Below, piece after piece: positions 7,640 to 16,107 of a DNA stretch of 26,977 nucleotides (its first letter is position 1; every line of letters starts with the position of its first letter). The translations under genes and the position numbers were made by a program. A model generated the notes under the pieces. It searched no databases, had not been told where the DNA came from, and saw only the letters and a program-made list of their open reading frames with translations. Source of the DNA: CAG-826 sp964546565 (lineage in GTDB: Bacteria > Bacillota_I > Bacilli_A > RFN20 > CAG-826); assembly GCA_964546565.1 (NCBI GenBank), contig CAZJKC010000020.1:1-26977 (forward strand). The letters run 5' to 3'.

Positions 7640-7668
7640 ATCACCCATGATTATGTGGGTGATTTTTT
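7640..7668 (+). terminator. Terminator after leuS, overlapping next ribosome site
   Basis: ATCACCCA (7640-7647) pairs perfectly with TGGGTGAT (7656-7663), followed by TTTTT (7664-7668). The 3' arm contains GGTGAT, complementary to the 16S rRNA end, 5 bases before the next ATG. The hairpin therefore both ends leuS transcripts and, on read-through RNA, would hide the ribosome site of the next gene. Confidence 0.85.
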
Positions 7669-7860
7669 ATGTTACAAGTGTTGATATTTGATGAAGAAAA
7701 TGAAAAAGATTTAGCTTTTGAAATCAATCGTTTTTTAAAAGGAATTGATGAAAACAATTTGATTGAAATACGGTACTCCAATACGGCTTTTATTACCACT
7801 AATAATGAACAGGTTTATTGTTATAGTGCTTTAATACTTTATCGAGTTGTGGTAAAATAA
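7669..7860 (+). CDS. Cse60/DUF2758-like small protein
   Basis: 63 aa. The pattern (MLQVLIFDEENEKDLAFEIN, then about 20 residues to IEIRYS and a terminal EQVYCYSALILYR) closely matches the small Cse60-type protein family (DUF2758) of Bacilli, as I recall it. Some members are sporulation-associated and the biochemical role is unknown to me. The ATG abuts the T-run of the leuS terminator. GGTGAT in the hairpin's 3' arm is the only ribosome site. In-frame GTG (7678) and TTG (7681) are alternatives but would cut into the conserved N-terminus. It lies 36 bases upstream of tex. Confidence 0.75.
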   Translation: MLQVLIFDEENEKDLAFEINRFLKGIDENNLIEIRYSNTAFITTNNEQVYCYSALILYRVVVK

Positions 7861-7896
7861 AAGGGCTATAAAAAAAGGGTAGGTGCTTTATTTAAT

Positions 7897-10047
7897 ATGG
7901 AAATAAATAAAATATTAGCAGAAGAATTTAATATTAAAGTGGAACAAGTTGATGCGGTTATTTCCCTTCTTCAAGAAGGAAATACCATTCCGTTTATTGC
8001 TCGTTATCGAAAAGAAGTTACCGGATCTTTAGACGATGAATTATTACGGAATTTAAATGATCGATATGAGTATTTATTGAATTTAGAAGATCGTCGACAA
8101 ACGGTTATCAAATCGATTGAAGAACAAGAAAAGATGACCGATGAATTACGTCAAGCCATTCTCGATGCGAAAACGATGACGGAATTAGAAGATTTATATC
8201 GTCCATATAAGCCGAAAAAGAAAACAAGGGCTATTATTGCAAAAGAAAAAGGACTTGAACCTCTAGCGGAGTATATTTTAAAACAAGAGGAAACCACTCC
8301 TTTAGATGAATATGCATCTTCTTTTATTAATGAAGAGAAAAAGGTATTAACCAAGGAAGATGCCTTAAACGGGGCTAGCGACATTATTGCCGAAATCGTG
8401 GCTGATGAACCTGATTATCGTCGTCATGTACGTTTTTTATATTCAAATTTTGGAAAAATAATTACCAAAGAAAATGTTCCTGATGAAAAAGGAACATATG
8501 ATATGTATAAAGATTATCAAGAAGCCATTAGTAAAATAGCTTCGCATCGCATTCTAGCCATAAATCGTGGTGAAACACAAAAAGCTTTGAAAGTCTCTTT
8601 AGAAGTTCCTGATGAAGATGCAACAAGATATATAGCACGTAAAATTATCATTCCCAATTCACCTTTTGAGACCTTTATTAAAAGCGCAATCGAAGATGGG
8701 TATAAACGGTTGATTAAGCCTTCAATGGATACTGAGATTCGTAATGATTTAACCGAAAAAGCGGAAGAAGCATCAATGATCGTTTTTAAAGAAAACTTGC
8801 GGCAATTATTATTGGTTGCGCCAATGAAAAATAAAATTGTTATGGGCTTTGATCCCGGTTATGCTCATGGATGTAAAATTGCCATTGTCGATATTACTGG
8901 AAAAGTATTAGATACCACAGTTGTTTATCCAACGCCACCACGTAGTCAAATTGAAAGTGCTAAAGCTATTTTATCAAAAATGATTTTAAAATATAAAATT
9001 GATCTTATTGCGATTGGAAATGGTACAGCAAGCCGCGAATCAGAAGTATTTATTCGTGATTTATTAAAAGAATTACATGTTGAACATCCGGTATCATTTG
9101 TGATTGTTAATGAAGCGGGGGCCTCGATTTATAGTGCTTCAAAATTAGCGGCCAAAGAATTCCCATCATATGATGTTAATTTAAGAAGTGCTGTTAGCAT
9201 TGCTAGACGACTTCAAGATCCATTAGCGGAATTAGTGAAAATTACTCCTGAATCCATTGGTGTTGGTCAATATCAACACGACATGAATCAAAAAAGATTA
9301 AAAGAAGTATTAGGTGGTGTCGTTGAAAATTGTGTTAATACAGTAGGTGTTAATGTCAATAGTGCATCACCAAGCCTTTTAGAATATGTTTCCGGTATTT
9401 CTTCTTCTTTAGCGCAAGCGATTGTTACATATCGTGAAGAGCATGGGGCATATCAAGAGAGAAAAGATTTATTATCGGTACCAAAATTAGGCCCCAAAGC
9501 TTTTGAACAATGTGCCGGCTTCCTTCGTATTCCCGATGGCAATCCTCTAGATAATACCGGCGTTCATCCGGAATCATATTCGGTAGCGATGGCTTTATTG
9601 AAAACTCTCGGTTATACAATTAATGATATTAATTCTTCAGAAGTGCGATCGGCTTTAGAAAGTTTAACTGATTTATCTAAATTATGCGATGAATTAAATG
9701 TAGGAGAACCGACCTTAAAAGATATTATTGAAGAATTGAAAAAGCCTGGACGTGACCCTCGTGATGCCGCTGATGGACCGATTTTACGAAGTGATGTTAT
9801 GGCGATTGAAGATCTAAAAGAAGGAATGATTTTAAAAGGAACGGTTCGTAACATTATGGACTTTGGTGTCTTTGTTGATATCGGTGTTCATCAAGATGGC
9901 TTAGTTCATATTTCGGAATTATCATCGCGATTTGTGAAACATCCATTAGAAGTAGTCAGTGTTAATGATATTGTATCGGTAAAAGTTATTGGTGTTGATG
10001 TGAAAAAAGGGCGTATTTCTTTATCGATGAAACAAGTTAATAAATAA
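7897..10047 (+). CDS. tex: Tex-family S1 RNA-binding protein
   Basis: 716 aa, the usual length for Tex (YhgF/YdcI), a cytoplasmic nucleic-acid-binding protein linked in other bacteria to transcription and toxin-gene regulation. In order: an N-terminal helical region beginning IAEEFNIK-type sequence with FIARYRKE (about 34-41), the YqgF/RNase H-like domain with FDPGYAHG at about 318-325, helix-hairpin-helix DNA-binding repeats (about 485-560, containing VNVNSAS and LGPKAFEQCAGFLRI), and a C-terminal S1 RNA-binding domain (about 643-713). GGGTAGGTG lies 11 bases before the ATG. It probably shares transcripts with the small upstream gene and ends at a strong terminator. Confidence 0.96.
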   Translation: MEINKILAEEFNIKVEQVDAVISLLQEGNTIPFIARYRKEVTGSLDDELLRNLNDRYEYLLNLEDRRQTVIKSIEEQEKMTDELRQAILDAKTMTELEDLYRPYKPKKKTRAIIAKEKGLEPLAEYILKQEETTPLDEYASSFINEEKKVLTKEDALNGASDIIAEIVADEPDYRRHVRFLYSNFGKIITKENVPDEKGTYDMYKDYQEAISKIASHRILAINRGETQKALKVSLEVPDEDATRYIARKIIIPNSPFETFIKSAIEDGYKRLIKPSMDTEIRNDLTEKAEEASMIVFKENLRQLLLVAPMKNKIVMGFDPGYAHGCKIAIVDITGKVLDTTVVYPTPPRSQIESAKAILSKMILKYKIDLIAIGNGTASRESEVFIRDLLKELHVEHPVSFVIVNEAGASIYSASKLAAKEFPSYDVNLRSAVSIARRLQDPLAELVKITPESIGVGQYQHDMNQKRLKEVLGGVVENCVNTVGVNVNSASPSLLEYVSGISSSLAQAIVTYREEHGAYQERKDLLSVPKLGPKAFEQCAGFLRIPDGNPLDNTGVHPESYSVAMALLKTLGYTINDINSSEVRSALESLTDLSKLCDELNVGEPTLKDIIEELKKPGRDPRDAADGPILRSDVMAIEDLKEGMILKGTVRNIMDFGVFVDIGVHQDGLVHISELSSRFVKHPLEVVSVNDIVSVKVIGVDVKKGRISLSMKQVNK

Positions 10048-10065
10048 CAAATTAATAAATGTAAA

Positions 10066-10128
10066 AAAAGAGGTTATTAAGGATAATTAATTTTGTCTTA
10101 ATATAACCTCTTTTAATTTTTTTTTCAT
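10066..10128 (+). terminator. Terminator after tex
   Basis: AAAAGAGGTTA (10066-10076) pairs with TAACCTCTTTT (10104-10114). The stem is extended inside by TTAAG with CTTAA-type pairing. A long T-rich tail follows to about 10125. Confidence 0.88.
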
Positions 10129-10140
10129 TTTGAACAAAAG

Positions 10141-10165
10141 AAAAGGACTATTTTCATAGTCCTTA
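10141..10165 (-). terminator. Terminator of minus-strand lipoprotein gene
   Basis: AAGGACTAT (10143-10151) pairs with ATAGTCCTT (10156-10164); read on the minus strand the loop is GAAA. A T-rich tract follows on the minus strand. It lies 12 bases beyond the stop of the 354-aa lipoprotein gene. Confidence 0.85.
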
Positions 10166-10176
10166 GTAAGCATTAA

Positions 10177-11241
10177 TTAAGCAGCATCAGAATTGTTTTT
10201 TGTGGCCCATGTATCTAAATCTTCTGGATAAGTTATGGTAGCGTCGCTAGCTAAAAGTTTGATTTCGGCTGTAAGTTCACACTTAATTTTGGAAGTTGAT
10301 GATTCTACAACTTCGCCATCATCATTAGTGTATTCATTATTGATTTGAATATCAATTTTAGCACCAACATTAGAAATGTATTTGCCATCCGCTAAAGAAA
10401 TGCTAAATTCCAATGTTTTAATATCAATCATCTTATCGATTTCATCAACCATGGCTTGAATTTCTGCGTTGATTTGATCCATGTATTCAGAAGGAATTTC
10501 GATTTCGGTTGGAATTGAAATACCATCAGGAATAGAAATATCACCAGGTAATTCAATTTCTGGGACCATCGTTGATGTGAGTAAAGCGGTAATAGCTTTA
10601 TTGAGGTCATCATCGGTAATAGCCCAAGTAATAGTATCAGTACCTTTTGATGATTTAATAGTAGGATCAGGAAGATTTTCAATGACTTGTTTAATCATAG
10701 CGGATGTTTCTTCATCGATCTCTCCAATTGAGCCAGTGATTGAATCAATTGACTCGAGTAAACTTTCGAGGGATGTTACACCATATAAGTCTTCGCTATA
10801 AACTTCTGGTTCTTCTACATCAGGACTTTTCATTGATTCATTAACCAAGATATGTGAATAGGCATAGGCTTCTTTGATGAAGAAGTCAAATCCTATTTCT
10901 CCGGTTGTTGTTCCATCACTGTTTTTACCTTCATAGTTAAGGTCAATAAGACATTGAGCTCCAGTCAAAGTCTCTTCATTAAATAAAAATATCGTATCAG
11001 CAGATGCAGAGTATTTTCCAGATTCTTCCATTGTAACTTTATCGTATGTGGAAGAGTTACTATATTCATAATTAGCATTGGCTTTAACGCTGAAACCGGA
11101 TGCTTTACCCATTTCATCGGTTACTGCTTTAATCTTGTCAGCAGCTTCTTGTTTGGATATAGTTGCTTCTTTTCCTCCTTCGCAGCTTGCTAATGATCCG
11201 ACGGCTAAGACTGCTAGTAAAATAGATTTCCATTTTTTCAT
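10177..11241 (-). CDS. Lipoprotein of unknown function
   Basis: 354 aa with a lipoprotein signal peptide (MKKWK, hydrophobic stretch, lipobox LASC, Cys20), so expected to be surface anchored. Unlike the other three lipoproteins here it has no long Ser-rich linker. The mature part is beta-rich and acidic. It contains a proline/isoleucine-rich stretch with repeated IP, IS and IE steps (about 223-250, such as PGDISIPDGISIPTEI) and a C-terminal strand-rich domain ending in LDTWATKN. It resembles lipid- or ligand-binding lipoprotein folds only in general shape, and I do not assign a family. GGAGG is 13 bases from the ATG, which is long. The gene has its own terminator and is divergent from coaX. 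Confidence 0.85.
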   Translation of the reverse strand: MKKWKSILLAVLAVGSLASCEGGKEATISKQEAADKIKAVTDEMGKASGFSVKANANYEYSNSSTYDKVTMEESGKYSASADTIFLFNEETLTGAQCLIDLNYEGKNSDGTTTGEIGFDFFIKEAYAYSHILVNESMKSPDVEEPEVYSEDLYGVTSLESLLESIDSITGSIGEIDEETSAMIKQVIENLPDPTIKSSKGTDTITWAITDDDLNKAITALLTSTMVPEIELPGDISIPDGISIPTEIEIPSEYMDQINAEIQAMVDEIDKMIDIKTLEFSISLADGKYISNVGAKIDIQINNEYTNDDGEVVESSTSKIKCELTAEIKLLASDATITYPEDLDTWATKNNSDAA

Positions 11242-11291
11242 AGTACAATTCGTACCTCCTTTTTATGGTTACATATTATCATATTGTGTCG

Positions 11292-11305
11292 CATATTGCA
11301 ATATG
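11292..11305. promoter_or_regulatory. 14-bp perfect palindrome upstream of minus-strand lipoprotein gene
   Basis: CATATTGCAATATG is its own reverse complement and lies about 50 bases upstream of the minus-strand lipoprotein start, in the divergent region with coaX. A GATAAT sequence downstream of it on the minus strand could be a -10. The location suits an operator. The same region holds a direct repeat AATTAATTAAATG at 11317-11329 and 11333-11345. The binding protein is unknown. Confidence 0.35.
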
Positions 11306-11377
11306 ACAAACATAAAAATTAATTAAATGCTCAATTAATTAAATGGATTATTTTTAATTAAAAAATGGGGGTTTATA

Positions 11378-11406
11378 TTTTCAATATATGGTGGATGCGT
11401 TATAAT
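11378..11406 (+). promoter_or_regulatory. Promoter of coaX operon
   Basis: TTTTCA (11378-11383) and a perfect TATAAT (11401-11406) are separated by 17 bases. The leader to the coaX start is about 45 bases and shows no riboswitch-like structure. This is the only good promoter seen for the seven-gene run that follows. Confidence 0.65.
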
Positions 11407-11458
11407 AAAAAAGCACGATACTTATTGATAATTAATAAGATTGTAGCAGGAGGTATAT

Positions 11459-12238
11459 ATGATTTTAGTAGTTGACATTGGTAACACTAATATTCTTATA
11501 GGTGTTTATCAAAATGAAAAACTCATTTCGACTTATCGTACATTAACTGATAAGCGGAAAAGCAGTGATGATTATGCGATTAATATGCGGATTTTTTTGG
11601 ATAAAATATCATCAAAAGTCAATATTAGAGGCGCTATTATATCATCGGTTGTTCCTATTTTGACTAATACAATAAAGAAGGCTATTAGTTCTTTGTTTAA
11701 TATTCGACCTTTGATTGTTAGCCCTAAAATAAAAAGTGGCGTTTTACTAAAAATGGATAATCCATGTGAAGTAGGAGCCGATTTAATTTCGGTGAGTGTT
11801 GGCGCTATAAAGAAATATGGGTATCCATCTTTAATAATTGATTTAGGAACGGCTACGAAGATAATTGCCATCGACAATAAAGGATCTTTTGTAGGTGGAG
11901 TAGTGATGCCGGGCATTAAGATTTCCATGGAAGCTTTAGTCGGTAAAACCGCACAACTCCCAGAAGTATCATTAGAAGCTCCTAAACTGGTGATTGGAAA
12001 GAATACCTTTGATTCAATGAAAAGTGGTATTGTTTATGGTCATATTTCGGCGATTGAAGGAACGATTAAACGCATGGAAGAAGAATTAGGATATACGACG
12101 AAGCACATTTTAACAGGTGGGTACGCTAAAGTGGTACGTGACCACCTAGATACGGATATGATTTTTGATGAATTTTTAATTTTGGAAGGACTTCTTTATA
12201 TTTATTTAAAGAATAATGGTGAGAAAAATGTTGCATAA
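11459..12238 (+). CDS. coaX: Type III pantothenate kinase
   Basis: 259 aa, cytoplasmic. It phosphorylates pantothenate with ATP, the first step of coenzyme A synthesis. The ASKHA-type kinase motifs are clear: DIGNTN at residues 6-11 (phosphate-binding), DLGTAT from residue 128, and GGVVMPGI soon after. Length is typical of CoaX. The ATG follows AGGAGG at 4-5 bases. The 3' end overlaps the next gene, an ECF S component, pointing to coupled uptake and trapping of pantothenate. Type III kinases are generally insensitive to CoA feedback (family knowledge). Confidence 0.96.
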   Translation: MILVVDIGNTNILIGVYQNEKLISTYRTLTDKRKSSDDYAINMRIFLDKISSKVNIRGAIISSVVPILTNTIKKAISSLFNIRPLIVSPKIKSGVLLKMDNPCEVGADLISVSVGAIKKYGYPSLIIDLGTATKIIAIDNKGSFVGGVVMPGIKISMEALVGKTAQLPEVSLEAPKLVIGKNTFDSMKSGIVYGHISAIEGTIKRMEEELGYTTKHILTGGYAKVVRDHLDTDMIFDEFLILEGLLYIYLKNNGEKNVA

Positions 12239-13025
12239 AAAAATGCGTAGCATGGCCATTGATGCGATGTTTTTAGCCATTATGGCTATTATGACTTTTA
12301 TCCCATCTTTAGGGTTTATATCATTAGGTGGCGTTATATCAGTGACCATTCTTCATATTGTCGTTTTGATTGGAGCGTGTTATGGTGATACCAAAAAAGG
12401 AGCTCTTTATGGATTATATTTTGGTTTGTTATCTTTAATAAAAGCTGCTATCGCGCCCGTGTCTATACTTGATCCCTATTTTGTTAATCCTTTGATATCG
12501 GTTCTCCCACGATTTATCTTCGGTTTATTAGCTGGACTTTCTTTCTCAAGTATAAAAAAAATAAAGAAAGTGGCTTTTAAATCTTTTTTAGTTCCTTTTA
12601 CTTCTGTGTTTTTAACTTTGGTACATAGTGTGATGGTTTTAGGAATGCTTGGTTTAATAAATGGTGCTAAAATATCTGATGGTAGCGATGTATCTTATTG
12701 GGTAATGATGGGTTCCGTTTTATTAAGTTCATCGATACCAGAGGCGATTGTAGCGGGTGTTGTGATATGGCCGGTAAGTGTTGCTCTAGTACCTAATATT
12801 ATTAAGGTTTCTTCAAAAAAAGATTATAGTGAAACACTTGGTAATTTGAGCCTTGTATTATCTCCATTTGTTCCTCCAATTGCGTTAGTTATCGGTGGCT
12901 GGGGATTACATATGGCTAAAAAGAATAGTAATAATCGCGGTTATTCATATAATCGAATGAGCTTAATATGTTCATCATTGATGAGTATCGGTTGGTTAGT
13001 TACATATATGTTATTAATGAATTAG
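12228..13025 (+). CDS. ECF transporter S component, probable pantothenate uptake, with extra C-terminal membrane unit
   Basis: 265 aa from the ATG at 12228, preceded by GGTGAG at 5 bases; the ATG four codons earlier lacks a ribosome site. It overlaps coaX by 11 bases. Residues about 8-190 show the six-helix pattern of substrate-binding (S) subunits of energy-coupling factor transporters, with typical TFIPSLGFISLGG and NPLISVLPRFIFGLLAG. Position beside coaX suggests pantothenate (PanT role; inference). Residues about 200-265 add two more membrane helices separated by a short basic, Asn-rich loop (KKNSNNRGYSYNR), resembling the two-helix DUF4190 type. This is not part of a normal S component. 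The shared ECF ATPases and T subunit are not in the window. Confidence 0.85.
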   Translation: MLHKKMRSMAIDAMFLAIMAIMTFIPSLGFISLGGVISVTILHIVVLIGACYGDTKKGALYGLYFGLLSLIKAAIAPVSILDPYFVNPLISVLPRFIFGLLAGLSFSSIKKIKKVAFKSFLVPFTSVFLTLVHSVMVLGMLGLINGAKISDGSDVSYWVMMGSVLLSSSIPEAIVAGVVIWPVSVALVPNIIKVSSKKDYSETLGNLSLVLSPFVPPIALVIGGWGLHMAKKNSNNRGYSYNRMSLICSSLMSIGWLVTYMLLMN

Positions 13026-13034
13026 GAGGAGAAA

Positions 13035-14402
13035 ATGATAGATTTTAAATCGTTATTAAGACCTTATCATGATGAGGCTTTAGATAATTTAAGAAAGTGG
13101 TTACAAATTAATTCAATTCATGATGAAACCACAATTGAAAAAGGAGCTCCTTTTGGAAAAGGTGTTCACGATGCTTTATATTTTATTGCATCTTTAGCAA
13201 AAGCAAAAGGTTTTGCCGTTGATTTATGTGATGGATATTGTGTTGAAATTAAATGGGGAAGTGGTCAAAAACTTATTGATGTTTACGCTCATGCCGATGT
13301 TGTCCCTGTTAGCGGAACATGGAAATATCCACCTTTTGAAGCGGCTATTGAAGATGATATTCTTTATGGTCGTGGTGCGAGTGACGATAAAGGACCCGCG
13401 ATGGCGGCTTTTTATGCCTTATTAGCTCTTAAAGAAAATAATTTAATCGACGATGATTATACGGTACGCTTAGTTATTGGCGGTAATGAAGAAAAAGGCT
13501 CGGCCTGTTTAGATTATTATTTTCATCAATTGAATAAAGGTTATCCAACATATGGATTTACTCCTGATGGAGATTTTCCTTTGATATATGGAGAAAAAGG
13601 AATCAGTAATTATGAAACGAAAGTGACTATTAACATTCCTCATGTCAAAAGTATCAATGCCGGAGTTGTTTCAAACTCTGTTATCGATAAAGCGGAAGCT
13701 CTTTTAGAACGTATCGATAATGTTGAAGAGTATTTAGCAAAAAAAGATTATCAATATACAATTGTTAAACATGACGATAGCGAATATTTATTAACAATAT
13801 TTGGGAAGGCCGCGCATGGATCATTACCTGAGCAAGGTATTAATGCGGGGGTGCAATTGTTAGATGTATTAGGAAATGCCTTTGATGTGTCTTATTTAAG
13901 TGATTTAGCTAAAGCATATCAAGATGTTAATGGAAGAAATATTGATGCTTATTATTATTCGGAATTATTACATGAATCGACTTATAATGTCGGTATTATT
14001 ACTTATGAAAAAGGTGTTTTACATATGATTGTTAATTTCCGTTACCCTGAGAATGTTGAACCGCAAAAAGTTATGAGACATTTAAATAGTGTTTTACCTG
14101 GGGTCACGACTTTAATTAGCAGTTCACAAGCTTTGTGTTTTGATCCTAAATCACCTCTTGTCACTAATTTATTGCGTGTTTATCAAGAAGAAACAGGCGA
14201 TTATGAAACACCTATTATGACTATTGGTGGCGGAACTTACGCTAAAGAAAGTCGTAATACTTTAGCCTTTGGCTCCGCTTTCCCTCATAGCGATGATCAT
14301 ATTCATGAAGCTAATGAAAAAATATTCTTAAAAGATTTCTTTATGAGTATGCCTATTTATGCTCATGCCATATACACATTAGGTAAAGAAACATGCGAAT
14401 GA
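13035..14402 (+). CDS. pepV: M20 family dipeptidase PepV
   Basis: 455 aa, cytoplasmic di-zinc dipeptidase of the PepV type (M20A), releasing amino acids from dipeptides, notably those with an unblocked N-terminus. Metal-site motifs are in order: HADVVP (His86, Asp88), SDDKGP (bridging Asp118), NEEKGS (Glu152/Glu153), PDGDFP (Asp178) and a C-terminal HxHE near 422-425. The lid domain lies between, with GxAAHGSLPEQG at about 258-268. The ATG follows AGGAGGAG 9 bases after the preceding gene. Its TGA stop overlaps trmB. Confidence 0.95.
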   Translation: MIDFKSLLRPYHDEALDNLRKWLQINSIHDETTIEKGAPFGKGVHDALYFIASLAKAKGFAVDLCDGYCVEIKWGSGQKLIDVYAHADVVPVSGTWKYPPFEAAIEDDILYGRGASDDKGPAMAAFYALLALKENNLIDDDYTVRLVIGGNEEKGSACLDYYFHQLNKGYPTYGFTPDGDFPLIYGEKGISNYETKVTINIPHVKSINAGVVSNSVIDKAEALLERIDNVEEYLAKKDYQYTIVKHDDSEYLLTIFGKAAHGSLPEQGINAGVQLLDVLGNAFDVSYLSDLAKAYQDVNGRNIDAYYYSELLHESTYNVGIITYEKGVLHMIVNFRYPENVEPQKVMRHLNSVLPGVTTLISSSQALCFDPKSPLVTNLLRVYQEETGDYETPIMTIGGGTYAKESRNTLAFGSAFPHSDDHIHEANEKIFLKDFFMSMPIYAHAIYTLGKETCE

Positions 14403-15025
14403 AACATAAGTCATGGAGTGAACCCTTCATAAATGAACATTCCGATATTGTCAAAGTGATTAAAGATAAAAATGATTTTGCCTTTTTGCATAATCGCGAA
14501 TATGTCTTAGAAATAGGCACGGGACGTGGTGATTTTATTTTACAAATGGCCCAAAAGTTTAAAGATAAACTTTGGATAGGAATTGAAATGAATGTTGATG
14601 CTCTCGCTATGACAGCTAAAAAAATAGTGGAGAATCAATTAACAAATGTTATTTTAATTCGGCAAAATTTTGCTTTTGTAGCCCCCTTATTACCACCAGG
14701 ATTGTGCACAACTATTTACTTAAATTTTTCTGATCCGTGGCCGAAAGCAAGACATGAAAAAAGACGTTTAACGTCAAATAACTTTTTACGCGAATATAAA
14801 GATATTTTAAAAGATGATGGGCAAATAATTATGAAAACAGATAACTGTGAATTATTTGAGTATTCAATATGGAATATTGGCTTTGATAAGTATTTTAAAG
14901 TAGTAGAAACGGATGATAATTATCAATTAGATGCTGCGACTGATGCGATGAGTGAATATGAAAGAAAGTTCCGTAATTTAGGACAGCCGATTTATCGTAT
15001 GATAATAAAAAGGAGAACACAATGA
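14393..15025 (+). CDS. trmB: tRNA (guanine-N7-)-methyltransferase
   Basis: 210 aa, cytoplasmic. It methylates N7 of G46 in the variable loop of tRNAs using S-adenosylmethionine. The SAM-binding motif LEIGTGRGDF is at about 39-48 and the family signature NFSDPWPKARHEKRR follows at about 111-125 (Asp114). The C-terminal GQPIYR is also typical. The start at 14393 gives the family N-terminus (MRMKHKSW) and has AGG about 9 bases upstream; the ATG at 14399 overlapping the pepV stop is an alternative. The 3' end overlaps the next gene by ATGA. Confidence 0.96.
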   Translation: MRMKHKSWSEPFINEHSDIVKVIKDKNDFAFLHNREYVLEIGTGRGDFILQMAQKFKDKLWIGIEMNVDALAMTAKKIVENQLTNVILIRQNFAFVAPLLPPGLCTTIYLNFSDPWPKARHEKRRLTSNNFLREYKDILKDDGQIIMKTDNCELFEYSIWNIGFDKYFKVVETDDNYQLDAATDAMSEYERKFRNLGQPIYRMIIKRRTQ

Positions 15026-16107
15026 GATTAACTAAACATCAATTATTTTTATTTAAAACATTAACTGAAAAGTTAGCTATTTCAGGTCTTGAAAATGATG
15101 TCGCAGCTTTTTTAAAAGAGCAATATCAAAAATTAGGTTACCCGATTGTAACCGATAATCTAGGCTCCATTTTTGCTTATAAAAAATCAAAGAATCCAAA
15201 TGCAAAAAAAGTTATGGTTGTGGCCCATATGGATGAAGTGGGATTTATCGTCACCGACATTTTAGAAAATGGAATGGTAAAAGTGGCTCCTTTAGGAGGT
15301 ATAAATGACCAAACTTTATTAGCGAGTCGCGTTATTTTGCGTGGTAAAAAAGGGGATATTCGTGGCTGTATTGGAGCCATACCACCTCATTTACTATCAA
15401 AAGAAGACCGGGAAAAGCCCACGTCATTAAAAGCGATGCTTTTTGATTTTGGTATGACTTCACGAAATACCGCTATCGAGAACGGGATTTTTATCGGGGC
15501 GATGGTTGTATGCGAAGGATCATTCCATGAATTAAATAATGGTCAAAGATTATTAGGAAAAGCTTTTGATGATCGTTTTGGCCTTGTTCTTGGTCTTGAA
15601 GTATTAGAAAAATTAAAAGATGTAGATCTTCCTTATGATCTTTATGTTGGCGGTTCGGTACAAGAAGAAGTCGGATGCCGTGGGGCTTTATCTTCAAGTT
15701 ATTTAATCCATCCTGATTTAGCAATTGTGGTCGATTGTTCGCCATCTCGAGATTCATCGGGTGATAAAAATGAACTCGGTCAACTTGGTGAAGGGGTTTT
15801 ATTACGAGTAATTGATGGTAATATGATTGCGTTTAAGGAACTCATCGATTATCAATTACAATGTGCTAAAAAAGCCAAGGCTAAAGTTCAGTATTTTATT
15901 TCTCCTGGAGGAACGGATGCTGGTAATATTCATAAACAATTTGATGGTATTCCCACATTAACATTTTGTTTATGTGCTCGTAACATCCATACCCCATCAA
16001 CAATTTTAGATACATCCGATTATTTGAACGCTAAAAAATTATTAATTTATATGTTAAAAAACTTAAAAACCGATGATTTTTATTGCTTGGGGAGAAAATA
16101 TCTATGA
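15022..16107 (+). CDS. M42 family metallo-aminopeptidase (YtoP-like)
   Basis: 361 aa. Cytoplasmic di-metal aminopeptidase of the M42 family (glutamyl aminopeptidase/FrvX/YtoP group), likely to form large self-compartmentalising assemblies as relatives do. All metal and catalytic positions are visible: HMDEVGF (His69, catalytic Asp71), FDDR (bridging Asp183), QEEVG (general base Glu215 and ligand Glu216), VDCSP (Asp238) and NIHTPS (His323). The ATG overlaps the trmB stop (ATGA) and has AAAGGAGA upstream. The order trmB-M42-ytpR matches the Bacillus trmB-ytoP-ytpR neighbourhood, which favours the YtoP subgroup. Substrate choice cannot be read from sequence. Confidence 0.93.
   Translation: MRLTKHQLFLFKTLTEKLAISGLENDVAAFLKEQYQKLGYPIVTDNLGSIFAYKKSKNPNAKKVMVVAHMDEVGFIVTDILENGMVKVAPLGGINDQTLLASRVILRGKKGDIRGCIGAIPPHLLSKEDREKPTSLKAMLFDFGMTSRNTAIENGIFIGAMVVCEGSFHELNNGQRLLGKAFDDRFGLVLGLEVLEKLKDVDLPYDLYVGGSVQEEVGCRGALSSSYLIHPDLAIVVDCSPSRDSSGDKNELGQLGEGVLLRVIDGNMIAFKELIDYQLQCAKKAKAKVQYFISPGGTDAGNIHKQFDGIPTLTFCLCARNIHTPSTILDTSDYLNAKKLLIYMLKNLKTDDFYCLGRKYL

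Noticed and set aside
10428..10801. Open frames within the 354-aa lipoprotein gene on both strands
   Set aside because: They are shadows created by its repetitive Ile/Pro/Ser codons; the true frame has a signal peptide, ribosome site and terminator.
11317..11345. Direct repeat AATTAATTAAATG as an iteron or operator
   Set aside because: Only two copies in very AT-rich DNA, with no further copies nearby; probably chance.
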